NCBI GenBank assembly: GCA_028023455.1
Contig: JAQFVV010007274.1
Coordinates: forward strand, 52,387 to 116,386
DNA: 64,000 bases
Origin: Epiperipatus broadwayi
Lineage: Eukaryota; Onychophora; Udeonychophora; Euonychophora; Peripatidae
Direction: 5' to 3'
Shown here: piece after piece, positions 45,701 to 59,359 of the stretch
Numbering within the stretch: position 1 is the first letter of the stretch
Layout of the letters: each line of letters starts with the position of its first letter
Translations under genes and position numbers: made by a program
The notes under the pieces: model-generated
What the model was told of the DNA's origin: nothing
The model's input: only the letters and a program-made list of their open reading frames with translations
Database searches by the model: none

Positions 45701-45844
45701 TCATTGAATGTTTTAAAAAAATAGATTATACAAACTAAAAAAAAAAAATATTTGCATCTTTTCAATAAGATGATTATATTTACATTTTTTTAGCTTTAAA
45801 ATATTTTAAATGCTAATATCTTTGGACCATCTACTTGTGATGGT
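42744..45844. mobile_element. Direct-repeat pair, LTR-like (about 1.07 kb each) with 953-bp interior
   Basis: 42744-43821 and 44775-45844 are direct copies with the same landmarks, such as AAACTTAAAATATTTTTAAG, CATAGGAATTTCCATTGGTC and GGCATAYCTGTGCAAA. Both begin TG and end at a small hairpin, CCATCTACTTGTAGATGG in the left copy. The interior holds no RT, integrase or gag. The arrangement fits a small non-autonomous LTR element or a segmental duplication. Strand and primer site are not evident. Confidence 0.6.
44161..44260 (+). promoter_or_regulatory. TATA-box-like site in the interior of the direct-repeat pair
   Basis: TGTATAAAAGGACTTAGGAC at 44170-44189 is a good TATA box and is followed by a CT-rich segment (TTTATTTCCCTCTCCAG) and a C-rich segment. 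No open frame follows that I can support. Confidence 0.3.
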
Positions 45845-45891
45845 TATATATATATATATACCATCTATATATATATATATATCTATATATA

Positions 45892-45927
<36 letters not shown>

Positions 45928-45930
45928 ACC
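45845..45930. repeat. (TA)n cluster ending in TTGTACC
   Basis: TA tracts interrupted by CCATC and GTAC words, ending TTGTACC at 45924-45930. Confidence 0.88.
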
Positions 45931-45935
45931 CTTTT

Positions 45936-46210
45936 AGAAAGTAGAGATGAGATGGGGGGATGGGGAGATGATGAGTAAAATGATAAGGAATAGAAAGAGA
46001 AAAATTGGAAGTCATGAGAAGATGGAAATAGAAAAGAAGAAATGATGATGATGATGATGAAATGAAAGAGAGAAATGAGAAGATGAAATGAGGATGGATG
46101 ATGAGAAGGTGAGAGAAAGATGAAATAAAAATAAACTATGAGAAATGAACTGTTAGAGATATGAAAAATAAGAAGATGGAAGTGAAATGATGAAATGAAA
46201 TGGAAATAAA
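45936..46210. repeat. C-depleted, purine-rich tract
   Basis: About 275 bp in which the plus strand is almost free of C and dominated by GA, GGA and GAT words, with (GAT)n at 46044-46059 and a G-run near 45954. Possible non-B DNA or the degraded polypurine region of a retroelement. Confidence 0.75.
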
Positions 46211-47579
46211 CTATTTGAGACTCCTAATGACTTGGCTCAGTGGGGTTACAATAAACTCAAGGATGAATGATGATCCAGATATATACAATCGGACAGAGAC
46301 TAAATCTAATACCAATGCAAATATATATTGCATATTAATAATCTAAAATAAATAATATAAAAGACAATTTAAATCATTATTTAATAGTTATTAGAGTCAG
46401 CCTACTATCAGATCATATACTCTAAATAAAACAAATGATACTTTGTCGGAGGACTATCTTACTAAATTATATTAACAAGGCAACAAGAGTAAACAATCTC
46501 AAAGGTTTTAAACTAAACTCTTGTGCAAGATAAAAGTTTAAGTTCCTAATAAATGATTGCTTGGATTAATAAACAAGTGAGTGATATCTTGGCCAACCAT
46601 AAGATAACTATCTTATGTTCAATCGTGGCATAATAAGAGACAACATTAATTTAAAGATTTGATTAGTTAATCTAAATTTGAACTAATTATGTTCTATTAC
46701 CCAAGACATCACTCGAGTTGGTAAAAGGACAAGGGTACTTTTTATGCCTTTTCACATATTCACAGACAACCTCCTAATGACATTAAATGCAGATGGATTT
46801 TAACTCTTAAATATACCAGATAATTTAAGATAATGTGCAGCTTTAAAAATAGTAAATACTCTTGTGAATCACTAATATTCTTTATCTCACATTGTATAAT
46901 CTTCAGTCTGAGAAAAAATAATAATAAATAAAAATAATACATTTAAAATAAGCATTCTATTATGTATCTGTAAATGTGTGATTATCTCTTACTGTGATTC
47001 AGTCTGAGAATCACAATGATAAGTATCGCTTTATATAATTTAAACCAGTATAAAACATTATGTATACTTTGTGAAATTTTGTGAACTTTTGGAACTCAAG
47101 ACAATATCATATAAAAAAAAACAAACAGAAACTAAACTTTATAAAATAATAATAAATTTGGTTTATTAATGACAATAAATAATACATATTTACAAAAAAA
47201 ATACTGGAACAAACATTGCCAAGATAGTGCTGTTAACTTTTAATTATTTTGAATAACAATCTTCATTTTGACTTACAGAAATTGCAACAATTACTTTGAC
47301 TAAAGTCATTGATTATTCCTCATTAACACTTTTTAACTGTTTATTTTAATAAATAAAATTTAATAAATAAATACAAGAGTAAACAGAAACTATTTGATAT
47401 TAAATTCTATTCAAATATTCTCCTTAAAATATTAAGGGCTCTAAATCTCTTTACTTTAATTATAATGATATGGTCTTAACAAACATAACTTTAAGTTTAA
47501 TTGACACATTTCATAATACTGTGGCAAAATTTAACAACCAGAATAATACACTAATAGGTTTACATAGAATACCATGAGC
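46211..47579. other. AT-rich sequence, nothing firm recognised
   Basis: A ~50-bp segment at about 46721-46771 (GACAAGGGTACTTTTTATGC) resembles 60985-61036, so a diverged dispersed repeat is present. No gene. Confidence 0.45.
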
Positions 47580-47716
47580 TAAGCAAAAACTAAGCTGGAA
47601 CTTGCATATACAGAATAAATTTTAAAATCATCAGTAGTTACACGTTCATTGTTAATATTATAGCTAGTAATGCATTTAAGTAAATCTAAGCAAAAACTAA
47701 GCTGGAACTTGGGCCA
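47580..47716. repeat. Short direct repeat
   Basis: TAAGCAAAAACTAAGCTGGA followed by ACTTG occurs at 47580 and 47691, 111 bp apart. Confidence 0.8.
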
Positions 47717-49041
47717 CTCATCAGAGGTCATTTGTACATATACTTCAATAAATTTTGCCCACATCAAATTATGACACTAAATATTTTAAAATTGAGATTT
47801 AAAATACTTAGATTTCTATAAGCGAAAACTCTGGATGAACATATTAACTACTTAGTATGTGTGAATTGCAACTTAGAACCATATGCATAATCTACAAACT
47901 TAAAAATATATATAAATTATTGTTGGTTGGTTTGTGGATGAAAAAACTATTATAACAGCACAATTCAGACATTGATATACCTTTAAGCCTTAAAAATATC
48001 TAAATATAACATGAAAAAAACAAAGTTCCTCAAACAAACCTATCTTGTCATTACATATCTAAAACAAATACAACATCACATACTGTGGTGGAAATAGCAT
48101 CAATACATCATAAGTGATAAGCCAAAGTAAATATGCATGTGCTCCACAAAGCTGAACAACTTTATAAGATTGTGGTGGCTTCCAAAAATACCTATATTTC
48201 AGGCAGAAAAGAGAATGTCTGGACCTTTTCCAACACATCAGGAACAGAAAAGACGCACCAGGAAATATATGATCTTCTCCATAGAATCAAAACACTTCAA
48301 AGTATGTGATTATAATCACTAGAAATACAAATATCTAATATACATTAATCTTCACTAGAAATGAGTACTATCACCTCATGGAAAAAGAATAAAATAAGGA
48401 TGGATGACCTTGTCTACTCCATTAAGCATACTAATAATTATCTGGTTTCTAAGGCTAATAATTACTAAACTAATAGCAAGATATCAATATTACTTTGATG
48501 ACTAAGTCATCATCAAAAATTTTAAAATACAATGTGTATAATCAATGTCAGAACCAACAATGCAAATTATTTCAAGTGATTATATAACAACTACTTAAAA
48601 ATTAAATGCTTATAAATTTCTAAGCAAAAGTACAATGCACACATAAGAAAATATTAAAATATAGTGGCTAGTGGACATTTAAAAGATTGTGAATTAAGTT
48701 TGAGAAAATTAATTCTCAGTGCATATATAAAAATATTTGCAGTTACTAATAAGGTTGCATTTATAAAACAAATGAATGGAAAAATCCTCTGATCAACCTC
48801 TTTGGCTGATTTATATAAAAATAAATGAAATACCATACATTTAAATTAACTAAGAGTGAGATATTAAAATCTCCAGGGATAAAAAAATGATTAACATATA
48901 CATTAACTTGTTAAACGCTTATAAAATATAATAATACTAATATTACCTGAGAATGGTAGCATGTCTACTCATTCTAATGAACCCATTAAGACTAAAATTA
49001 TATAAATTAAATTACCTGGCATATTTATACCAAACAATATT
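47717..49041. other. AT-rich sequence, nothing recognised
   Basis: No supported feature. Confidence 0.5.

Positions 49042-49088
<47 letters not shown>
49042..49088. repeat. (CA)n/(TA)n microsatellite
   Basis: An ACACAC run (49042-49055) leads into a TA run that ends at TGTAACC. Confidence 0.9.
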
Positions 49089-49090
<2 letters not shown>

Positions 49091-52000
49091 AACCATATAT
49101 TTTAGTATAAAAATATCAATTGATGTAACTGGTATAAAAATTTATCTTTCTTCTTTTGGTGATTTGATTGGCTTGATTTGCACTTTGAACAGATTACTTC
49201 CTTATATTATTTTAATAAATTTAAATTTGCTTCTTTCCATATGCTAACTCATATCAAAATGTTTAACTTTTTAAAATTTTTACAACATATTAAATTTGGT
49301 AAAATAGTATTAAAAATAATATTTTATTTTATTTATTTAAAATGATCTTAAATTATTATTTCTATTGAATTAACAAAAAACCATTTGTTCAATTAAAATA
49401 AATTATTAAAAATAAATACAGTAATTACGTACGCGTCTCAATGTAATAAAAGAAAAGAGCGCGAATTTAAGAGAAGATCGTCTGATTAGTTTGCTTTTGG
49501 AGGGAGAAAGAAAAGAAAATGGTAAAGGCAAATAGTGTAAAGTTGATAAGCTTATTTTAAAATAGTTAATAAGTAAACAGATTACCACAAAATTTGCTAT
49601 AAACGTAAAATAACCTAGTGGTATTTAATTAAGATGAATTGCTAAATTTAAAAGTCTGTTCAAGTCGGCTGGCCAAGTGGATCAGATCACCGGTAACAAT
49701 CTTCCAATATTACATTTTTAAAATGTCGAGCTTCCCAGTTTAAAAGAATTAATTGCAAGAGTTTGGTATGTTTTAAAATGTTTATTATTCTACAATTTGG
49801 AAAAATTAAATAAGTATTTTAATCACAGAAGTTTTATGAAAATGAAAATTTGTTTTTTAAAAAAGAAGAAGTTTAAATTAAAGTAAAATGTTAAAGTTAT
49901 CAATATAGTTTAATATTTCCGTTTCTAATTCTAATAAAATATAGTATTGATTGATATTTAACTTTACAATGCCAATCATATATTTGCTAGTTAATTTGTT
50001 TAACATTTGGATAATAAACCATCTTCAAAATAGTTAATCAAAGCTATTTTCTAATTTTAACATCAGTTTGAAATGATTAAATTAATTGCTATAATTGGTA
50101 TTCCTAGATTTAAGCGTGGATGAATAAATATTAGCATGGATGTGATAAACTTGGAACATTTTAATAGAGAAATGTAGAGATTAATAACTTATGAAAAACA
50201 TTTTCATTTAAGTTCTGCATGTCATGTTTGAAATTGTTTCTTGTTTATGGAGCCACGTAAAATCGTCAATCTAATAGTGATTATAATAACTAATACAAAT
50301 GGATAAAATTGCATGTATGGAATTTAACTATAATTATAGCTATTACTTTGTGTATTTGTTATTCGACACATCGTACCTGGATTCCACGGATCATATTTGG
50401 AGTTATAAAATGCTATGTAATCCAATTTGTGATACACACACCTGCTCTAATTCATGTGTTGAACTATAAAATGCGATACGTTTAATTTATATCATACACA
50501 CACCTGTTAAATTTTATGTATTTGATGAATAATTCATTGCTTTAATTTTATAGTTATATGAACTTGCATGTGAAGTTCATAAGTTATGTTTTATTAAGTT
50601 TAAATTAATAGGGGTTGAATAAAATATTTATTCAAGAGAATAGCGCTTGCGAAAAAGCTTAAAAAGTACTAAATGAATTCATGAGATGTATTAATCTTTA
50701 TGAGGTATTTTGTTAGTCTTTCCAGATTTATATTCCTATACTAATATTACTTATGTTATATTACACATGTTTTATTTTAAGAAAGATAAGTTAGTACATT
50801 AGTTGTCCTGATTAGCGTAATATTTATTATGCAAGAACCCACATTTGCTAGAGTGTTAGTGTTTTTCTGAATGATCAGAATAACTGAGGGGGATGATTTT
50901 GCACTTTAATGTGAAGTAAATAGTAATGTTGTTTTAGAATGTAAAGGGCATTAATCTGTGCTGGTGGTTAATCCGCAGATTACTTTATTGCCATTTTGTA
51001 TTTTACACTCATTCTTGCGCTGGTGGTTAATCCGCGGAATGGTGTACTTGTACTTATTGCTTTATGATGGTGTATAAATCCACAAAACGTTTAGTGTTAT
51101 TTAATTCCTCCATGTAGATGAATACATCCACAGGAATATGTTTTACTTCATAGATATAAGTTGGGCAAAGTATTTTAGTTAATCTGCTAAATCATCTTCT
51201 TTCATTTGTAAGCATAATTCATAAGTTAGATCATCAACTTGTAGCAGGACATTCTATTCAAGTTACTTCATAATAATTAACTGTTGGTTGATTATTATTT
51301 ACCGGAGTGTAAGTTTAAATTATCACTTTATTAAATGATTGCATTATAGCTAAATCCTACAGACATAATATTATTTATTATATTATTATAAGTTTACGGT
51401 ATGGAGTTATTGAATCTGGAAATGACGTTAAATATTTCATAAGTTGATGCTGAATTTACTATAATTTTCTCAATATTCATTGTATCAAATTGAAATATAA
51501 GGTATGATTAGGTTCTTAAAAACTATACCTATGAGAGGTTATTGAAGAAAGTCGATGGAATTATAATTTATTTATTTTATTTGTTTATTTATGTCTTTAA
51601 TTATAACATTGGAATTAATTACTTATTATCCATAATTTTGTAAATAAAAGTTGATTTATAATTAAACTTACTGTGCCGTTGCTATGTGTCATTCTTAAAA
51701 TCAGAAATCATAAACCTTGGATAGAGCATACATTGAAATACATACTATCGTCAACATGACATAAGAGTTTATTGATATTTTTGAGAAATCATTTAGATGC
51801 TTTTCGTCTTTGGTAGTTTATGATGTGTAAGGTACAATAAAATCCCATTTACCTTTCCCATCATTTTGGCTTTGCGTAGTTGATTCTAGTATACCATACA
51901 AATTAATTATTAAACTTGTAAACAGATTTACCAAATAATAACACGGTTAAATATCTTTATTTAACGTTTTTAAATTGTCATTCGTCAATATAATAAGAGT

Positions 52001-52481
52001 CTCAATGATATATTAAATTATAAAAGAACCCAAGTATTTATGTTTATTGATTGCAAAGCTTTACCTGGACTAGCATCTGTATTAGAAATCATATAGATGG
52101 TTTAAAATTTTATAATTTTATGTAATTCCACAAATTATGCCATCTTGTACATGGTCGGCCATCGGGTCTCATACAACAAAAAATTGCAAATTAAGGTTTG
52201 AAAATAATAACATTACACTTATAATTTGATTAAAGTATTTTATCATAATATTATGGTATTTCTTCGTGGTACACCCTGGCTGCGATCAAATTAAATCATA
52301 AAAGTTTAGGTTAGATCATTGATTTGGTCTGTAGTAAGTTGCCCCAGATGTTGATTGTGGTCTTTCGTGCATAAAATAGATAGCATGATATGCTTTTGGA
52401 TACAGCTCTTAATAGCTGACAATGTGCAACGGGAATTGATCAGTGATAGAATTAGATGGGTAGTTGAAGGGAGTGGATGGT

Positions 52482-52485
<4 letters not shown>
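49088..52485. other. Possible unit bounded by TGTAACC/GGTTACA between (TA)n tracts; no gene seen
   Basis: TGTAACC (49088-49094) follows a TA tract, and its inverse GGTTACA (52479-52485) precedes another. The 3.4 kb between have no protein motif. GCTGGTGGTTAATCCGC is repeated at about 50960 and 51019. A TG...CA boundary could mean a long solo LTR, or the match may be chance. At about 49668-49690 a CTGGCCAAGTGGATCAG word resembles a tRNA A box but has no partner. Confidence 0.3.
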
Positions 52486-52565
<80 letters not shown>

Positions 52566-52568
52566 ACC
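52486..52568. repeat. (TA)n microsatellite ending in TTGTACC
   Basis: Pure TA tract of about 76 bp. The 81-codon frame through it is not a gene. Confidence 0.9.
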
Positions 52569-53748
52569 AACATTGGTTGGCAAGTAATAATTTTGTTTAA
52601 AAAATTATTCGTTAAAACAATTCTGTAAAAGTTTAAGAACTTTCTTGAAATAAAAGTTACAATTAATTAATTAAAAAGGGGGAGGGGAGGTTTGATTTAG
52701 AAACAAAATAAAAGTTTTATTAAAGAAGTAAAGAGTTTATTATTATTAGTTGAAAAGTTTTTAACATAAAGAGGTCAATCAGTTTAGTCAGTTCAGTTCA
52801 GAAAATAAGAGTATAATTTAAATTGTGCAGTGGAAAATCAAATCAATCAAAAATGCAGTGTTAAAACCACAGAAACATACAACTTTCACCAGCCTTAAGT
52901 CCAATGAAAACAGCCAAACATATCCAATCAAAGTGATGTCTGTGTAACAACCCAAAGCCACTCAAAATATAATTGTCTTCAAGAAATGCCTCGGAATAAT
53001 CACCATAAAATCTCTATAAGGAACTTCAAATCTAACCAGTTAGAAATACTTCATTAGAAAGCAGCAAACAGCAAGGAGTAGCCATGTTCAAAATCCTAGG
53101 TAAAACATTTTCTTATATTCATTTATAAAGTAGCCATCACATTTGTAAAGCCACAAGAGTCTAGTTTAAGAACTCCATAGCACCAATAAATGAACGATTA
53201 ATATGTGTGTTTAAAATGTGTGTATTCATGTGCCAGTATATTAATTTCATTGTATTTAAATTTCAATATTATTTCATGCTCTCTAAGATGTTATAGTGTG
53301 CAAATTATATATGTGCATGTGTTATATTAGGGTATTAGATTTATAAAATATTAAAAGTGGTTACTCAATGTTAATTAAAATAAATTGTCTTTAAATGTAA
53401 AACTTTATCAATCAGTCAATTCTTTTACCACTATTTAAGTTAAACAATATTTTGTTATTGAATAAAATAATAGGCTGAGCTAGTCATGGGTAGTTAGGCA
53501 TTGAATTAGTGGCCATTGGTCAAAGTGCACTGTTTATTCTTCTGGATAAATAACTGGCACCCATGTTTATACAAAACAAAAAAGTGCTTTGAACTTGGTG
53601 TTGAATTCAATAGTCGAGAAGAAGTTATGTCCTGGAAATGTAATGCTAGTTATTTATTTTATAGCTATCGTTTGGACATACATACTCTCCAAGTATGTTC
53701 TTCTCTGCCTAAGACACCAGTATTTCAAAGTTTTCGTATTGGTACCTG
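52569..53748. other. AT-rich sequence, nothing recognised
   Basis: Contains a G-rich word (GGGGGAGGGGAGG) near 52678. No supported gene. Confidence 0.5.
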
Positions 53749-53772
53749 ATACTATATATATATATATATATA
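53749..53772. repeat. (TA)n microsatellite
   Basis: Short TA tract. Confidence 0.85.
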
Positions 53773-56009
53773 GCATAAATATTTTTTTCCAGTTTCTTTT
53801 TTTTAAACCAATAAAACAAACAAAATAAAAATACAATAACTTTAGTTCATAGTTTCAGATTCCTCCATACTGGCTTTATATTAAACACATGTATATTATT
53901 TATTGAATACTATTTATCTGATGGGGCAAGCTTCTGGTCAAAACATTCAATTTAAATATGGCAAAGATTTCCAAATGAAACATATTCAATAGATTTTTTA
54001 AGTTAATGCAATTATTCCTTTAAAAATATATTTAAATAAGCAATATAATAAACATAATAATAATACTAACTAATAATAGTACGCCAACAATAGAATGGTA
54101 AGTAAAACAAATTATTCAGCTGATAATATCATTGTGGGTACCTGGGTTTACTTAGACAATAATATCACTTTATTTTCAATCCATTTTTTTAAAAGAACAC
54201 ATTTTTAAGCAGTTTTTTTTTTTTTAAATTTACTCATATAATGTTAAGATGCTTCTAGATAATTTCTCTGTACTCTTCTTAAAATAAGATTGGGAACATT
54301 TTACAAGTAGAAAATTTAATCTGTTTAATGAGTTAGAATAAATTATCACAATTTTAAGTATAGGAATAAGCAATATTTCAGTTTATTATAACTATATTAT
54401 AAACATTTAACAGATAAAAGTTTTTCCTTAAATAAAAGCAGTGCAATACATTTTTATAAAACTATTTTAGAAGCAGGTAATTAACATAATAAAAATGGCA
54501 TTAGTAAGTATCAGGCATAATTAATATAATGTTAGAACTTGAAATTAGCTAGAAACAAAATTAATGCAAGGATATTGAAACTTTTAAAATATATTATTAA
54601 TCACTACACATGATTTTTTTTTAGTTTTTCTTATTTAAGTTTTATTTTATTTAATGAATAACTGAGTAAATTTAGATTATATAGTTCAGACCAATGACAG
54701 TAATTTAGCCATAAATATAATATCTGCTTATATTTAAAATTGATTTCATAGAAGTTATAATTTATGTGGTTAGTGGTAAAGATAGCACAAGTAAAACTTT
54801 TTCCTAGTATTTTAACGATAGTTTTTAAAAGTTAACTGAAAGTTCAATGACAAGAAATGGGTTACCTATTTCTTTAGCAGTCATTCATTGTAGTCTTGAA
54901 ATAATTAAATATATAATTTACAATACTTTTGTTAAAAATAGTAAACTTCTAAAATAATTATTACTTGTTCTGGGAAGAGAAGACTTCAGAAAAAATTCAG
55001 GACTCAACTCTCTTAATACATAAAATGTTTCTATTTTTATCAATATTCTTTCTATCTCCTCCCAAAATTTTCATGTCAATTTCTTTTAAACAACCAATAA
55101 ACATAACTTATTTTTAACTGTATTTTTTTTAAATCATCTGGAAAACCAATTGATTGATAAATGACATCGTTTTTGATCTAAATGTTCAAAGATTACATGG
55201 TTTAATGACTTTAAATTATAAGTTAATAATTAGTTTTTATGTAATATTAATAAAAAAATTATATTATATAAAATAAAAATAGAAATACTGATATAAAATT
55301 AAAACTGGTCTCATTTACCAAAGATTTTTTAAATATATATAATTATAATGATTTTATTTATTCATTTGTTTTCTTTTTAATTAATATTATAGCTAAATTA
55401 TCCATTCACTTTTTTCTTATAACTATATACATACACACACACACTTAGAGAGAGGGATGACCTTTAATTTGACCTCCACCATTTCATTATAATTTTTACT
55501 GACTACAAATATAAAAAAAAATTGAGAATATTATATTAAAATCACTTTTAACAAGTTAAGGCTAATTTACATTAAAGATTAAATTATTACTAACTCTTTA
55601 AGAAAACTAAATATTAATTTTAAATCAATTTTACATTATTCTATTTATAATATTAGTGCAATTATTAGCTATGAACTAGAAATAAATAAACAAAAGATAT
55701 TTTATGACACATTTAACATGATCTATTATTTTTTTAAATACTAACTTAAATATTTATTTTGAGAAAAATGCTATATTACATCTTAAGCACACCTAACTAC
55801 AAATAGGTAATTTGCACATATAATTATATCAACTTACTAAATATCACAACATCACCACTTATTATTACATCCTATTCATTAATTAACTAATTTCTTCTTT
55901 TTTATCATTATTTTTTAAAACAGTTAATTGCACAAAATGGTTAAACTAATATAAGTTCTAGCAGCTATTGGAACTAAGTGAAAGAGCTAATCAAACTTCA
56001 CTTAGGTAC
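53773..56009. other. AT-rich sequence, nothing recognised
   Basis: An ACACACACAC run followed by GAGAGAG lies at about 55433-55456. No gene. Confidence 0.5.
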
Positions 56010-56029
56010 TATATATATATATATATATA

Positions 56030-56175
56030 TTAAGCGAAATAGTGCCTAAAGCTAGGTTGCCTTGACAACAGTGAAAAATATTGATTACTATATTTACTGT
56101 GAATATTTAGGTGATGACTGGTTGGAATCTAATTACATCATTATCCCATATTAGTTTAGGCACTATTTCGCTTAA
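56030..56175. mobile_element. MITE, 146 bp, perfect 21-bp inverted ends
   Basis: TTAAGCGAAATAGTGCCTAAA (56030-56050) and its exact reverse complement (56155-56175) bound 104 bp with no coding capacity. Outer TTAA could be a piggyBac-type target duplication; alternatively a TA duplication with AGCGAAATAGTGCC ends would fit Tc1/mariner. A TA tract (56010-56030) lies just to the left. Perfect termini suggest recent activity. Confidence 0.85.
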
Positions 56176-57868
56176 TTTACAATTTGTGTTGTATCCTTCA
56201 AAACAGAACTTTTTTGCTATATTGCCATTATCTTTTGCATTTTGCTCTATATCTTTTTATTTCTGAGTCTCTACAATATCTTACTTTTGACACACTTATA
56301 AAGCTATTATTTTGAAATTTCTTTGTGAGTATATTCCATTTTAGTTATTAAAATGATCCTACAGTTTTAAATACAACTTCAATTAATATTTATGCTTGAA
56401 TATTTTTATTGATTTTTACACTGAAGAGAGCTCATGGGGAAATCACCACACACTATACAACAGCAATTCTCTGACTTCTTATTCAGTCTACAAAGAATAC
56501 AATGTTAAATATGTAGAACATACTTATAAGCAACAACTTTTCACAGCAAATAACTGATAATAAGGATCATGCCCATATTTTTCAATCTTATGAATCCTAT
56601 ATTTTGTTTATTATTTTGAAAAATCAGGTTGATGTTTTATTGGTTACACACATTAATTTTAATAAATTTATTTTTTACAAAAGATAGTAAAACTTGAATG
56701 GTTTATAAATTTATATATCATATATGATACTAAGTAAATAGAAATTTTTTCCTACTGATTATTTGAAAAATGGATGATAATCAAGAGCTTATTAAGTATA
56801 ATTACAAATAATACATGTATGTGTATTATAAATTGTACTGTAAACTCTCTTTTAATTTGAACTGAATTGACATAATATACTTAAGGGAGATTTTGATTTG
56901 CTTTCTCTCAAGTAATTTAAAATATTTATTGTAAAAAATTCTTGATAAACAGATCAAAATCTCTGTAAAATGCAACATATAGGTTTTAGTTAAAATATGA
57001 ATTTTAGAAATAGAATAACAGAACTTAAAGAATTATAATAAGACAAGCACACAAACAAGTTCAAAACAACAGATCAGAAAAATTCTCATGGCTAATGATA
57101 TTGTAAAAATGAATAGATAAAAATGAATCATCTTCCAATTATTGCTTGTGCATAACTACACGCAAATCTCTTCACAACAATCTGGGTGAATTCATTTGGG
57201 CCACTGTCATGATCGTATTTTATTATAGCATCTTAATGTTAATAAAAGAAAAGTGTTACTTTCTATTAAATGTGTTTGTTTTTTTTTTAATTTTGTTTAG
57301 TGTTAAAAACAAAAACCTTTTTAAAATAACACATTTAATAATTGAAAGATCTATAAACCGAAATAAAATTTGTATTAGTTTAGATGTTAGTGGAAATATT
57401 ATTTTTATAAATTTTTTTAACATTCAATTTTTGTCCAGTAAAATATTTTTATTTTTTGCAAGTCTTTCATTCTTTTTTTAATCTTTTAAATGTCCATTCT
57501 CTACAACAAAGATTGGTACCAATTACAATAAAATATTCCTTTAATTTTTTTTATCTGTAATTTACTGTTTCACCACAACTTTATTTTTCTTATTTTTATT
57601 TAAATAAATATGTAAAGATTTGAAACATTTTTTTTCCTTATGCATTGTAAATTTAACTTCATACATTTTATCATTTAATCCATTACATATTTTAATGCAC
57701 TTTTACTATTTTAAATAATTATATCATCAACATAAATATAATATTTAATATAGAAAAAAACAGATTACAGATCAAGACAACAAATAACTTTGTCTCTAAA
57801 AGTTTGCTTAATTTTTTTAAATATTATTATTATTAATATTATTTAAAAAAAGTAACTGATTACTATGT
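56176..57868. other. AT-rich sequence, nothing recognised
   Basis: A 111-codon plus frame at 57146-57481 is F/N/K/I-rich and low-complexity towards its end, so I do not call it a gene. Confidence 0.5.
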
Positions 57869-57900
57869 ACTTATATATATATATATATATATATTGTACC
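57869..57900. repeat. (TA)n microsatellite ending in TTGTACC
   Basis: TA tract followed by TTGTACCGG. Confidence 0.88.
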
Positions 57901-59233
57901 GGTCGAAAACCACCACCCCCAATGTCAAATCGGATTCAAACTCAGCTTAACCAAAACTGAATTCAAACCCAACCCAACAGCTCAGATAGTAGTCATCGAC
58001 GGCACAGTGCCATGTGCCAAGAACTAACTCAACTGTTGGTGAGGACTAGAGACCCTTTTACTGACACGAATATCTAATAATTAATTACTTTGAATACTTT
58101 TTAAATCGAATCATATGTATGTTCGGGTTGCCAACACAGACAGCGGGTATTAACATTTAAATAATTATAAAAGGAATAATGAACTAAGAAAACCAAGTAT
58201 GTTAGAAAATGTTTAATAAAAATAATTTGTTTTGTTTCATAAAATAAAGAATGCATTAATTACCTCTAGTCTTTAAGATATCTTACAATTATAATAAGAG
58301 TGGCGGTCCTTATCATATGCCAACAAGTATTACACAACATGGGATTCTATGTCTATGCCCCCAACGAGAAATATAAAGGTGGATAAAGGTATTCATTAAT
58401 AAGGAAATGATTGCTCTAATTTTATTATGACAGAATGTGATATTTATTTTCACATTCGAAAATCTACTCATGAAGAGCAAGATACGTAATTTAGGGCATA
58501 ACTTTAATCTTTATTTGAAAACTTATTTAATTAAATATATTTGAGAATTTGTTCGACTTTAATTTAAACCACTTCATCACGGATTACGAGCATGGATCGG
58601 GTTTTATCGGAACAAAATTGCAACGGTGCTTGACGAATTACGAGGCAGAGAGTCAAATTTAAAGATGATCGCTAGTCGATGATCGAAGCCCTATGGCGGC
58701 TTGCATCTAACAAGTCTTACGCCCTTTGACTAATGAATACGAAAGGAAGTACTTTCTTCCTTGAGAAATTTAAATAAGAGAATATGATCACCGACCAGCC
58801 TAACAGAGCGGAAGATGGCCCTACGTCAGCAACGTTTGATGATGATGACTTGATAGTCATCGTTGAAAAATAAAACCCATGTAGAATGCTCTACGTGATG
58901 ACTTGACCAATTAATTAAAGTCAAACGAGCTTTAATCGAACTATTTTAAAACATTTATAAACTATATTAATTATGCCCTAATATCGTGCCCTTCCTGAAT
59001 ATTAATATAAAATAACAAAAGTTGAATTAAAATATATTTAACCCTTTATCGACCCTTTTGCAAAAACATTTTAAATATATATATATGGATAAATAAATCA
59101 ACATTAGTGAAGCAAGAAAATACCATTTTAGCATTATATGAATATATATAAACACTTGTAACTTAGGAGCTGGGGACATAGGTGAAAAACGGAGCTAATA
59201 GTTTATTATAAAAATAGTAAACGTCTAATATTT
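57901..59233. other. GC-richer unassigned segment
   Basis: From 57901 to about 58930 the sequence is clearly less AT-rich, with words such as GGATTACGAGCATGGATCGG. No frame is long, and no known domain is seen. Could be an old LTR/leader or regulatory DNA. Confidence 0.35.
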
Positions 59234-59359
59234 TCTTTCGACTCGATGATTGATAGAACTTATAAATTTAGTTCTAATGGGTGAGAATTACTATTTGAAA
59301 TTAATATTATAATATTTGCATGAGGCAAATAGAACGGGGAAGCTCATCGAGTTGAAAGA
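59234..59359. repeat. Inverted repeat, 16-bp arms
   Basis: TCTTTCGACTCGATGA (59234-59249) is inverted at 59344-59359 with one mismatch, spanning 126 bp. Could be a small MITE or a regulatory hairpin. Confidence 0.55.

Noticed and set aside
49668-49750. tRNA-like A-box word (CTGGCCAAGTGG)
   Set aside because: I could not find a matching B box or a foldable cloverleaf downstream.
57146-57481. 111-codon plus-strand frame
   Set aside because: Low-complexity, Phe/Asn/Lys/Ile-rich text typical of AT-rich non-coding DNA. No motif.
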